Source: Macrostomum hystrix (Eukaryota > Platyhelminthes > Macrostomidae). Taken from it: a stretch of DNA of 64,000 nt. The notes beneath the pieces were generated by a model, which was not told the DNA's origin, did no database searches, and was given only the letters and a program-made list of their open reading frames with translations. Of this stretch, positions 1 to 10,597 are shown one piece after another. The number at the start of each line of letters is the position of its first letter. Position 1 is the first letter of the stretch. The stretch lies in contig CATNEN010000001.1 of NCBI GenBank assembly GCA_950097015.1, positions 5,999,001 to 6,063,000 of the forward strand, given 5' to 3'. Position numbers and translations under genes: made by a program.

Positions 1-3000
1 TGCCGCAGTCAGTGCCTGTGGCCGCGCCGGCGATGACAATGTCCAAGGAGGCGGCAGTCGGCACAGAATCGAACGCCTGGAGTCTCAGGTTAGTAGGGCT
101 GCTTGAGCGTAAATAATAATATCAATAACAATACTTGCAGGAGGGCTGTAGGCTTTGGGTCTGGCACGTTTTTAGTGACAGTAGACCCGCAGCCAGCGAG
201 GAGGCAATTCTGTCCATTCCGCTGACTCCTGAGCACACGCGCACACAAATACTGTACACAGGCATACGCTCACACAGGTGTGTACATATGCACTGATTTA
301 TTGTTAGGCAGTGTACACTGTGCCTTTGAGTTTTAACACAAATTGCTACCCTTAGGCTGAGATTCGAACTCCAGACCTTTCTAAACTTTCTAAACTGCTC
401 CGCACAACACCTTCACCCAAGGTGACTTCGATCGCTCGCCAACTGGAGAGACGCCGACTGCGTCTGACAAATCTTCGCGACGAGTGTCGCCAGCTCCGGT
501 CGGATCGCGACGCTCTGCGACTTGAGCACGACAGCCGGATGCGGGAGACGCGTCAGATGTTCTCCAGCCTGTCCAGCAATGTTCAGCGCATCCTGTCCGG
601 CTGGTCCGTTAAAACCGCAGCCTCCTGCCCGACTATTGTCATATCCTCCGAGGAGCGCAGCCAAGTTGACGCCGAGCTGCAGTCTTATCGACTGGAAGGC
701 GAGGAAGTCTGCGCTCTGTTAGACGACGTCGACGCAACAACCAGCGAGCTGCGTCACGATGTTTTGAAGCGTCGCTGCCGGACTAGCGCGGCAGAAGTCG
801 AGCTGCTGGCGCTGCACTTGAGCCGTGCCACTCAGCGCTTGGCGTCCTTGAAGAATCGATTTCCCGAGCTCGAGTCTCGAACTCGCGACCTCCTGGATAG
901 AGAAGCGGAAATTGTGGCTGGCGATGAGCGACAGCTCACTGAGGAACAGCAGCGACTGGAGACCTGGCTGCGCCGGGTCAAGAAGCTGACGATGATGCTG
1001 TACACATTCAAGCAGCTGGCTGAGGCTCAGGCGAAAGAGGCGGAAACCGCGGAGCCGAGACCGCTGGTACTGCTCAGAGACAGCGTGAGTACGGGCTAAG
1101 GGTAACACTGTTCAAATAGACTAAGAGATTCTCAATCTTCTTCAATGGTTCTCAGCTGCCTCATTATGCTCAATTTCCATCAGTCACTTTGACAAACAAC
1201 TCCAGTGTGAAAGTGTGAAATGTCACAACAGCGCGGGAGATAAGTGAATGCGCGCTGAGAAAATGAATAATGTATTGAGCATTGCACATGGCAGAATCGC
1301 TTTTTATAAGTAGGGCTTTCCATTATGACAAATGCAGAAAATGCTTAAAAGCAGTCTCATCACTCAAATGCGTCATTTTTTTCTCCGAAAAGGGAAGATT
1401 TTTTGTTAGCACTCGATTAAGCATCACACAAATAAACAGCAAAGTTTGTAACATTTCCACTCTGTCACCCTGTCACATTGTCACTCTGTCACATTGTCAC
1501 TCTGTCACATTGTCACTCTGTCACATTGTCACTCTGTCACATTGTCACTCTGTCACACTGTCACTCCGTCACATTGTCACTCTGTCACTCTGTCACTCTG
1601 TCACATTGTCACTCTGTCACATTGTCACTCTGTCAAATTGTCACTTTCACATTGTCACTCTGTCACATTGTCACTCTGTCGCATTGTCACTCTGTCCCAT
1701 TGTCACTCTGTCACTCTGTCACTCTGTCACTCTGTCACTCTGTCACTCTGTCACTCTGTCACTCTGTCACTCTGTCACTCTGTCACTCTGTCACTCTGTC
1801 ACTCTATCACTCTATCACTCTGTCACTCTGTCACTCTATCACATTGTCGCTGTCAGTTCTAGCCAGTTCTAGCCAGTTCTGAGACAGTTCTGTCACATTG
1901 TCACTCTGGCTGTTCGCTTCAGTTCAGTCGGTCTTCCGTCAAATTTTGTCACCACAAGAACAGTTAGAAAAGCTAGTGTGTTTTACTAAAAATGTCCTGT
2001 TTTTTTCCGGGACACAAAATTTCAACGCGAAAGTTACAGAATTCACTTTTGCGTTGCAAAGAAAAATGTCAGTTTTTTATTTTGAATTCTGTTTATACTT
2101 TCTTTCGCTTTCTCTTTCTCCTCGTTCAATTTTCCCACTTTTCTGTCACAATGTACTGTCGAATGTACTTATTCGATTTAGTAAAAACTACCTCATCAAA
2201 ATTGTTGTTTTAAGGAAACTGCACCAAAAGAGACCTCCGCAACGAGGTCGAACTGATTTCGATCGATTAAGAATTAAAGCCATTACTTTTATGTCACCGA
2301 TTTTTGTCTGTATTTTTCGAATCTGCCTATGTAGCCGCCAAGGACTTCTATAACATGAAGATCTAGCACAAACAAACTGTTGATTGGTGGGGCAGAATTC
2401 TTTTTTTGTTTATACCACATCGTCAATTTTTGTCATTTTTTACATTTTTTCGAGAAAATTTAATTTTTGCATGTATAAAAATCTACGAGCTCCGTATATT
2501 ATGTGTTTCTATAGCTTCCTATCCTTTCCAATGGTCCGCAGTCAGGTTTTTTATAGCCCCTCAGGCGGCAAAATCACATCTGTGACATTTTCACTAGCCC
2601 GAATGGCTAAAGTCCACTGCGACTTAAAATATTCAATCGAGTAAATGTTTTTTTTCTTTTTCTCAGCAAAACTGCATGATTTGTACTTTAAGCCTTGACT
2701 TCATGGGAAATCTAATGTAGAAATTTAGTAGTTTTTGTAGTAAAAACGACTTTGTTATCCTAAACAAATTTCTCATCTCTAGAGGCATTTGAAAAAATTC
2801 AGTTCTTCATGCAAGTTCTCCTTTGCCAGATAGGATCGACAGAAGAATCTTGATGTTTTAATTTTTTGTGAACAACCTTTTCAGCGGATTCTCGTACCTC
2901 CATGCTATACTGATATTTTGCCTACGCTTGTCAACTTTTATGCCATCATACTTACTCATTTTCGGTCATGATCAGCCACATTCAGTCATGATCAGCCACA

Positions 3001-4303
3001 TTCGGTCATGATCAGCCACATTCGGTCATGATCAGGCACATTCGGTCATGATCAGCCACATTCAGTCATGATCAGCCACATTCAGTCATGATCAGCCACA
3101 TTCGGTCATGATCAGCCACATTCAGTCATGATCAGCCACATTCGGTCATGATCAGCCACATTCAGTCATGATCAGCCACATTCGGTCATGATCAGCCACA
3201 TTCGGTCATGATCAGCCACATTCGGTCATGATCAGCCACATTCAGTCATGATCAGCCACATTCGGTCATGATCAGCCACATTCAGTCATGATCAGCCACA
3301 TTCGGTCATGATCAGCCACATTCAGTCATGATCAGCCACATTCGGTCATGATCAGCCACATTCAGTCATGATCAGCCACATTCGGTCATGATCAGCCACA
3401 TTCAGTCATGATCAGCCACATTCGGTCATGATCAGCCACATTCAGTCATGATCAGCCACATTCAGTCATGATCAGCCACATTCAGTCATGATCAGCCACA
3501 TTCAGTCATGATCAGCCACATTCGGTCATGATCAGCCACATTCAGTCATGATCAGCCACATTCGGTCATGATCAGCCACATTCAGTCATGATCAGCCACA
3601 TTCGGTCATGATCAGCCACATTCGGTCATGATCAGCCACATTCGGTCATGATCAGCCACATTCGGTCATGATCAGCCACATTCGGTCATGATCAGCCACA
3701 TTCAGTCATGATCAGCCACATTCGGTCATGATCAGCCACATTCAGTCATGATCAGCCACATTCGGTCATGATCAGCCACATTCAGTCATGATCAGCCACA
3801 TTCGGTCATGGTTACTGGAAATTCGGTCATGGTTACTGGAAATTCGGTCATGGTTACTGGAAATTCGGTCATGGTTACTGGAAATTCGGTCATGGCTACC
3901 CATCACCGGCTATACGGGTACCTGTTTTCTGTCATGCTTTTGTGTCATTTTATTTACTGTTCCATCATGCTACTCGGTCAATATAGCTCGAAGATGTTGC
4001 CTACTGCACACTGTTAGTACTCTTATACTAATTCAGTAATCATAAATGATAACATAAATGATCACCATTTATCCCAATCAGATGACTGGCGGAGATGGTA
4101 CATCCGAGGGAGATCGGCGCAACCTGCTGCGCAACATCGCCAGCGTCTGCCCGGATCACAATCGGCGCCTGGCGGAGATCAGCCGCGCCGAGGCTGCTAT
4201 TCAACGGCGTCAGAGAATGATTCGCGAGGCGGCGGCGTTAAAAGCCGAGAAGACGCTGACCGCGGCGGCTGGCCGTCTGAAACCGGTTCGAACCGGTTTG
4301 TAG
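1..4303 (+). CDS. Coiled-coil protein of unknown function (3' part)
   Basis: Three exons can be joined in phase: 2-88 (open to the window edge; ends ESQ before a GTTAGT donor), 422-1084 (acceptor CCCAAG, donor GTGAGT) and 4082-4303 (acceptor ATCAG, stop at 4301-4303). All junctions are phase 0. At least 323 residues are encoded. The middle exon is rich in Arg, Glu, Leu and Gln with heptad-like spacing (for example RLTNLRDECRQLRSDRD), so I infer a long coiled coil. The last exon begins MTGGDGTSEGD and continues helical and basic. No catalytic motif, membrane segment or signal peptide is visible. I do not recognise the family. A structural, kinetochore, centrosomal or cytoskeletal role would fit the composition but is only a guess. 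The second intron (1085-4081) holds two minisatellites. The 5' end lies outside the window. Confidence 0.68.
140..410 (-). repeat. tRNA-derived SINE-like element, family B, copy 1
   Basis: Read on the minus strand, positions about 410-346 carry a tRNA-like head with a box-B-like GGAGTTCGAATCTC. A body follows with AGTGTACACTGCCTAACAAT and ACACACCTGTGTGAGC, and an AT-rich tail ends at about 140-100. The same body recurs at 60045-60318 (plus strand) and, more diverged, at 26697-26880 (minus). It sits in the first visible intron of the coiled-coil gene. No clear target-site duplication was found. Confidence 0.6.
1457..1860. repeat. Minisatellite, 8/16-bp units of CTCTGTCA / CATTGTCA
   Basis: About 400 bp of near-perfect CTCTGTCA and CATTGTCA octamers. 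The 3' half is pure CTCTGTCA. All plus frames are open, giving spurious Ser/His/Leu/Cys ORFs. It lies inside an intron (1085-4081). Confidence 0.95.
2961..3895. repeat. 20-bp minisatellite TTCGGTCATGATCAGCCACA
   Basis: About 42 head-to-tail copies of a 20-mer with an A/G variant at position 4 (TTCAGTC/TTCGGTC), then four or five copies of a related 20-mer containing GGTTACTGGA (3808-3895). It is intronic in the coiled-coil gene. The A/G variant alternates through 3241-3430, suggesting a 40-bp dimer unit. Confidence 0.97.
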
Positions 4304-5333
4304 GACTGATCTTTCACCGAAAACTATCTCCACACCGTGAAGACAATCTGCACTGGATGTTTTTATTGATAAGCTTTGAAGCTCGTTCTTAAATTAGATA
4401 TTTTTTATAAGTCTTATTTTTTTTTACGTTTGCACTTTATCATTCGCGAAAGTTTAATAAATATTGTTTTTATATATATATATTGTTACCTTAACTATAA
4501 TTTCATGTGAAGGTCACACACTTTAACACTTTTAATTCGCACTTTTTGTTCATCCTTCTCATGGTTTTTTTTCTGAAAGTAAAAACCTTATGTTATAAAT
4601 CTTAAAATAGTAATTCTCTTTGAATTTCTTATCCAATTTTACATTGTCTCGAAGATTTTTTTAGAACAGTTTTTCGATAATTTAACGATGCAGTCGTTGG
4701 TTCAGCTGCTTGTTCTTTAACTTTTATTCGTGGCACTTTTTATAAAGGTTGAATTAAATTTTTACTCAATCAATCTCAATCAATCTCAATTAATTAATTG
4801 TCATGTCTCGTTTCAATGTGCTACAAAAACTTTTAATTGTTTCGCATTTGAAACTATCGCGTTTTTACTGGGTTTTTTCGTGTTTTCGTGCATTTTAATT
4901 GCTTTTATAAAACGAAATTGGAGCATAACATAAAAGGCAGGTGCACAATAAGTTAGAAATTCCAATGTTAAACATCAAAACTGTTCGTTAGGGTGCAAAC
5001 TCACTTACTTACAAATAATTTTGCCGTCATTTCATTTTTTGATCGACATAGTAATGGACTAAAAATTTCGTCTCTGATTCCAACACTTCATGTTAGTGTT
5101 ACCTTTCTATTAGTTATGTATGTCTACTTGAAAACTTTGAAAAAATTAACTCGAAAACTAAGAAAATAGACAGTCCTAATTATTAATAGCGATAATCGCT
5201 CACGTAAATACCTTTTTGAACTCTGCTATTCTGACATTTTTTTATATAGCAAATTCATGAAGAGAATAGTATTCAGAAAGTAACGCCACTAGACTCGCTA
5301 ATTCGGTAACCACTTTTTGTACAAAAAACGCTG
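4304..5333. other. 3' flank of coiled-coil gene and AT-rich intergenic DNA
   Basis: AT-rich sequence with no convincing ORF. A canonical AATAAA at 4456-4461 lies about 155 bp after the stop and is the likely cleavage signal. A short (TA)n tract follows. Nothing else is recognisable. Confidence 0.6.
4456..4461 (+). terminator. Poly(A) signal AATAAA of the coiled-coil gene
   Basis: Canonical hexamer about 155 bp downstream of the stop codon at 4303, followed by T-rich sequence. Position and strand fit 3'-end formation of the upstream gene. Confidence 0.5.
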
Positions 5334-5346
5334 TGGTTTAGTGGTT

Positions 5347-5933
5347 CTATCTCTATCTATTTGCAGGGGGGCCCGACGCACTTGTCGCACAAGCGACGGA
5401 GCGGCACGCCCCCAGACCGGCGAACTAGCCGCTTAGCGCCCATCGCGCCGCCTCCCCTGGGCAGGCACCACACACAGCAGCACAGACCAGCCGGGGAGGG
5501 CAGGAGGCACCCAGAATAGGCAGCAGTGTCCCCACCCCAGCCCCACACGCACATAGCAGACCAAGCCGGGGCGGAAGGCTGATATGAAATCAGTCCTCAG
5601 GGGGCCGGGTGTTGAGTGTACACTTATCCAATCGCGCTGACGGAAGTCCAGAAAGCGCGCGGTGGTGTACACCCGCTCTCCAGCCACCCCCCGCAAGGTC
5701 TCACGCCCCAGCGCCAACGCACACAACTCACACAACGCAGAACAGGCACACAGAAGGTAGGAGCGAAGCTATTATTTCAAGCTTTGATTGCACGAAATAT
5801 GGTGCACCTCCGCCGGTCGCTACTGTCCAAACCCACCAACAAGTCCCGAAATTAATCGTGACTTGAAGGTAGAATCGAACTGGCGTCCATTGGAGTGCGA
5901 GGCAGCGACGCTAGCCGCTGACCCACTCGCGCC
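5347..5933 (-). mobile_element. Complete tRNA-headed SINE with 13-bp target-site duplication
   Basis: A GC-rich 587-bp block in AT-rich DNA is flanked by perfect 13-bp direct repeats TGGTTTAGTGGTT (5334-5346 and 5934-5946). On the minus strand it starts at the right-hand repeat with a tRNA-like head: GTGGGTCAGCGGCTAGCG (box-A-like), then CCAGTTCGATTCTACC (box-B-like). It ends at the left-hand repeat with a simple tail of TAGATAGAGATAG type. Head, tail and duplication together indicate LINE-mediated retroposition. It encodes no protein. The body contains GTGTACACTC next to ATTGG, a motif also found in several tandem arrays here. Confidence 0.8.
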
Positions 5934-5946
5934 TGGTTTAGTGGTT

Positions 5947-6431
5947 ACTTGGTTTATAATTCATTGCAATTTCAAGGCTTCGCAAAAAACTGCAAAATAT
6001 TGAAAAAGCACCCGTATTAGTTGAAAAAAGCATAGCCATGAGATAAGTATTCCTTGTTTGTCATTAAAAAAAATATTCAATGTGTTTCTGATATACAAAT
6101 ATGCATTTTATGTACTTTTGAAATTTCATCTTTTTTCGATGAATGGACTCTGTGATTAAAATACCGCGTGAATAATTTTCCATGCGGACATTAACAAACT
6201 ATATTGTAGGGTTCTTAAAAATTGTAATTTAAAAGAACTGATTTCATGCTTTGAAATTTCTTTAAAAATAATTTATAAAACGTTTACATTTGATTTAAAA
6301 CGAATCGTGTAATGACGTTTTTGACTATTCAATTCTCTGAAACTATTTCCTCTAGAGACACAAAAATTTAATAATTTTCATCAACTTAATTTATTTCTCT
6401 ATTCTCACCTGTATATCATTAAAGTTAAGCA
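5947..6431. other. AT-rich upstream region of CISD2
   Basis: AT-rich, no coding signal. It presumably holds the promoter and 5' UTR of the CISD2 gene; I cannot pick a TATA box or start site with confidence. Confidence 0.5.
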
Positions 6432-7475
6432 ATGGATTTCTACCGCAGGTTAGTAACTGAAATTCTACCAGACAAACTTCATCGAGTGCCTGTTCCTGAC
6501 AGCTTCCTTGGCATCTTTAAACTATCAGGTAAGAATAATGTGAAGAAAATATAGCGCTACTATTTTCGTATATATGAAAATGCTTAAATAATTATGTAGA
6601 TCACTTAATAATTCGTTACAAAAATCACTAAATGTATAAATTATATGTTTAATAGATTATAAGTTTTAAGTGGTTACCTAAAACACAAAAAAATTAATTA
6701 TTGATTCTTTAAAATTGCATGTGAGCAAATTTTGCATTGCAGCCAAGATGAAATTAAAAAAATTCATAAGATTTTTAATTTGAAGTAGCTATTAAGTATG
6801 AACTTTAGTATTCAGTTTTTATTCATAATCTTAATTTGTTTTTTTCTATCTTTATTGAAATAATGGTAAAAAATAAGAGCTTTATAATATTTTAATCTAG
6901 GATATTTAATTTTAAGTTAAAATTTGTTCTATTCATTTCTGATTTTACTTCTTTGGAATCTTCTGAATCATGTGATATCACAGGATTCTGACATCCTGAC
7001 TTCCTTAAATTTTAGTAGCTATTTTTTATTACCCTATGAAATGATTTCATTTGACACAAAAATTCTATTTTTCATTGCCTACAACCATTATTTGAAAAAA
7101 ATAAAGTTATTCTTAAGAATGTTATAACCACTCCCATTTAAAACTGTTCCAGTTAGTGAATTGGCCTCTCTGACAGCATTTACTGGGCTGTCTGGCTTCC
7201 TAGCCTATTCTGTGTACACCACCTGTCGCCTAAAGATAGATCAGTATAAGAACAAGTCAGGCAGTGGGTCAGTTGGCAAAGGCACCCTAGTCAACATCAG
7301 TTTGCGCAAGGATGCCAGCAAAGTTGTTGACACTATCAATGTGGAGGATATCGGTGAGAAGGCGGTCCTCTGCCGCTGCTGGCGCTCAAAGAAGTTCCCC
7401 TACTGCGACGGATCACACAATCAGCACAATGTCGACACTGGCGACAATGTTGGCCCACTGATTGTTAAGAAATGA
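6432..7475 (+). CDS. CISD2: CDGSH iron-sulfur domain protein 2 (NAF-1/Miner1-like)
   Basis: Two exons: 6432-6528 (start ATGGATTTC, donor CAG/GTAAGA) and 7153-7475 (acceptor TTCCAG), joined in phase 1 to give 139 residues, against about 135 in the vertebrate protein. Residues 1-32 contain PVPDSFLGIFKL, like the N-terminus of CISD2. A single membrane helix spans roughly 36-57. The C-terminal CDGSH domain has the 2Fe-2S ligands C106, C108, C117 and H121 in CRCWRSKKFPYCDGSH, followed by TGDNVGPLI. Known family role: a homodimeric [2Fe-2S] protein anchored in the ER and outer mitochondrial membranes that affects Ca2+ and redox homeostasis and autophagy. The CISD2-type N-terminus favours CISD2 over CISD1. 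The gene looks intact. The 624-bp intron is AT-rich and has no array. Confidence 0.93.
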
Positions 7476-8106
7476 AAGGAAGTCTTAACTATTTTAGTTT
7501 TTGAACTTAAAGTTTTCAATTTAATTTGTGTCAGGTTCTTCTGAAGTGTACTTTTAATGATCTACTAATTTCGCCTGTTCTTAGAATCATATTATAGGTA
7601 GCTACTAGATAATTTTTTTCCAATGTTGCATTAGTTCACAATAATTGATCTATGTTTGCCCACTTACTGACATGGCTAATTTTGTTCCTTTCCCTCTATT
7701 TGGTAATGTTGACAATGACAATAGACAATTACTATATTTGATTGGGATTCTCTTTGAAGGCCTTTTCGTATTTTAAATTTCTACCATTTACAATCTTGAT
7801 TGTCTGGCGTGATTTTCTGAAAGCTAATCAAAACTCCAGTTGGTCTAGTTACTTGTTTTATTTATTTGACTTAGTTTAACCTATCAATTAGCTGTATTAG
7901 CTCATAATTCACGCATTTTAGAATTTCACACTCGCTAAAACTTGTTATTCCTCCGTCTGAAACAAAGAAAAATAGTGAGTCAGAAAAATATAACATGATT
8001 GCTTGCCCTCTACTTAACTTTTTGTTCGCCATCCATTTGTCGATATTTTTTAAATAATTCGGATACTTTGTTAAAATTCTAGTTCCTGAATATTTCATCT
8101 TTGCGC
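7476..8106. other. 3' flank of CISD2, no gene seen
   Basis: AT-rich sequence without a convincing ORF or canonical AATAAA near the CISD2 stop. A 93-codon minus-strand frame at 7871-8152 runs into the adjacent minisatellite and has no homology I recognise. Confidence 0.5.
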
Positions 8107-8640
8107 ATTGTGGAGAGCACCGTGATGTTATCAGTGACATTGTGGAGAGCACCGTGATGTTATCAGTGACATTGTGGAGAGCACCGTGATGTTATCAGCT
8201 ACATTGTGGAGAGCACCGTGATGTTATCAGTTACATTGTGGAGAGCACCGTGATGTTATCAGTGACATTGTGGAGAGCACCGTGATGTTATCAGTGACAT
8301 TGTGGAGAGCACCGTGATGTTATCAGTTACATTGTGGAGAGCACCGTGATGTTATCAGTTACATTGTGGAGAGCACCGTGATGTTATTAGTTACATTGTG
8401 GAGAGCACCGTGATGTTATCAGTTACATTGTGGAGAGCACCGTGATGTTATCAGTTACATTGTGGAGAGCACCGTGATGTTATCAGTTACATTGTGGAGA
8501 GCACCGTGATGTTATTAGTTACATTGTGGAGAGCACCGTGATGTTATCAGTTACATTGTGGAGAGCACCGTGATGTTATCAGTTACATTGTGGAGAGCAA
8601 TGTGATGTTATCAGCTACATTGTGGAGAGCACCTTGATTT
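8107..8640. repeat. 32-bp minisatellite (ATTGTGGAGAGCACCGTGAT...)
   Basis: About 16 head-to-tail 32-bp units beginning ATTGTGGAGAGCACCGTGAT and ending TTATCAGTGAC or TTATCAGTTAC. The last two units are degenerate. Intergenic between CISD2 and the 9.4-kb repeat ORF. Confidence 0.96.
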
Positions 8641-9416
8641 ATCAGTGAATTATAAATGGCATTTCGATTTTTATCAGTGACAATGCTAGGGCATTGTGAT
8701 TGTTATGATTGTTGCAGTGACATTGTGCACTTGACAATTTTAACCATCAAAGAGAAGAAGACCAAATTCGATTAGCAGTTGGTTGAGTTTACAGAATCTT
8801 TAAGGTACGGTATGTACAATGAGCAAGACTTATTATATATATTTCAAAGATCTCAGCATGCAAAGCGCATTCTTTTACAAGAAATATGTAACTTTTGGCA
8901 GGCTTTAGACTGACAATTTTGTACTTTACAGAATCGGTAAACATGTAAAAAACTATTTTGTTGTCGATGCTACTGTAAGTAGAGTATTCTCATCCGAAAA
9001 ATGACCTCGAAGAAAGAATAAAAACTTGGATCTTCGGATAGAATCGATTGAAATAGCTGAGCTATTGTACACTCCTGAGACGCGTGGGAAATAGTACTAA
9101 AATGATCAATTTTCGCAAGGTTCAGTACGTTAACGTTTCTTTTACGTCGACACAAAGAGTTATGACTTAATTCAATTCACAATTTAATTGTGGTACACTG
9201 ATACATTTGCAGGTAACCTTCTAACAAATAAACGCATGAAGGTTACAGTAATCGCTGAAATTTATTTGCGTACATATAAAACCCAATCGTAACAGTATTA
9301 GACCATTCAAATACAAACTCGCAACCACAAACCAACTAAAACATTTTAATATTAAGAGAAATACTCATCCACTTCTTTTCTCGAGCAGATTGATATCTAA
9401 GCACGCGAAAACAGGA
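8641..9416. other. Intergenic DNA with possible promoter of the repeat ORF
   Basis: No protein-coding signal. TATAAAA lies at 9275-9281, 142 bp before an ATG at 9417 that opens the 33-bp repeat frame. This is the only promoter-like feature seen. Confidence 0.4.
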
Positions 9417-10340
9417 ATGCCGGCAACAGATAAAAGAGACACATGTAAGACTACTGGGCTGCGTAGATTAACATCTTTCAATATGTCAAATTTACAATTT
9501 CAGCATACAAAAAAGTATGCATTCAGCATTCCTAACCTGTCATATAGCCCGAGCTCACTCATTCCTAACCTGTCATATAGCCCCAGCTCATTCATTCCTA
9601 ACCTGTCATATAGCCCCAGCTCACTCATTCCTAACCTGCCTTATAGCCCCAGCTCATTCATTCCTAACCTGTCATATAGCCCCAGCTCACTCATTCCTAA
9701 CCTGTCATATAGCCCCAGCTCACTTATTCCTAACCTGTCATATAGCCCCAGCTCACTCATTCCTAACTTGTCATATAGCCCCAGCTCACTCATTCCTAAC
9801 CTGCCTTATAGCCCCAGCTCACTCATTCCTAACCTGTCATATAGCCCCAGCTCACTCATTCCTAACCTGCCTTATAGCCCCAGCTCACTCATTCCTAACC
9901 TGCCTTATAGCCCCAGCTCACTTATTCCTAACCTGTCATATAGCCCCAGCTCACTTATTCCTAACCTGTCATATAGCCCCAGCTCATTCATTCCTAACCT
10001 GTCATATAGCCCCAGCTCACTCATTCCTAACCTGTCATATAGCCCCAGCTCATTCATTCCTAACCTGTCATATAGCCCCAGCTCACTCATTCCTAACCTG
10101 TCATATAGCCCCAGCTCATTCATTCCTAACCTGTCATATAGCCCCAGCTCACTCATTCCTAACCTGTCATATAGCCCCAGCTCATTCATTCCTAACCTGT
10201 CATATAGCCCCAGCTCACTCATTCCTAACCTGCCTTATAGCCCCAGCTCACTCATTCCTAACCTGCCTTATAGCCCCAGCTCATTCATTCTTAACCAGTC
10301 TATCTTGTATAGCTTCTCCATCTCTATCTTTCTCTCATAG
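9417..10340 (+). other. 33-bp minisatellite open as an 11-residue repeat ORF (possible gene)
   Basis: About 23 copies of a 33-bp unit (9528-10290) translate in one plus frame as IPNLSYSPSSL repeats. ATG at 9417 gives a 307-residue frame: a 36-residue non-repetitive start, the repeats, and a short hydrophobic Ser-rich end. A second plus frame and one minus frame are also open, as expected for a stop-free unit divisible by three, so openness alone proves nothing. For a gene: TATAAAA 142 bp upstream, AATAAA at 10461-10466 about 120 bp downstream, and a unique leader in the same frame. Against: variants between units are both silent and replacing (Leu/Phe, Ser/Pro) with no visible bias, and I see no homology. 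The Tyr-Ser-Pro-Ser-Ser motif superficially resembles the RNA polymerase II tail heptad. I treat it as a minisatellite that may be transcribed. Confidence 0.5.
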
Positions 10341-10597
10341 AATATAGAGTACAAATGCAGATTGAGAAACATGTACAGTCAATTTCGAACAAGTAATAAC
10401 AGATACTATTTAGCAATGCAGATTACTTTTCTTTGTACATAATTTCAGCTAGTAATTAAAAATAAAAAGCAGTCGCTTCTCTTTTATCTGAACACTATTT
10501 TGGACAACTGGACAGATCCACAAAGGTCTAAAAGTACGCCTGTAAAGACTTTTAAAGGCCAAAATCTACTAAACTGAATAGAATGTAGGAAAGGTTT

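Noticed and set aside
1282-1872. 196-codon Ser/His/Leu/Cys-rich ORF
   Set aside because: Mostly an octamer array inside an intron; three plus frames are open.
2961-3895. CRISPR-like regular array
   Set aside because: Units are contiguous 20-mers with no unique spacers, in a eukaryotic intron.
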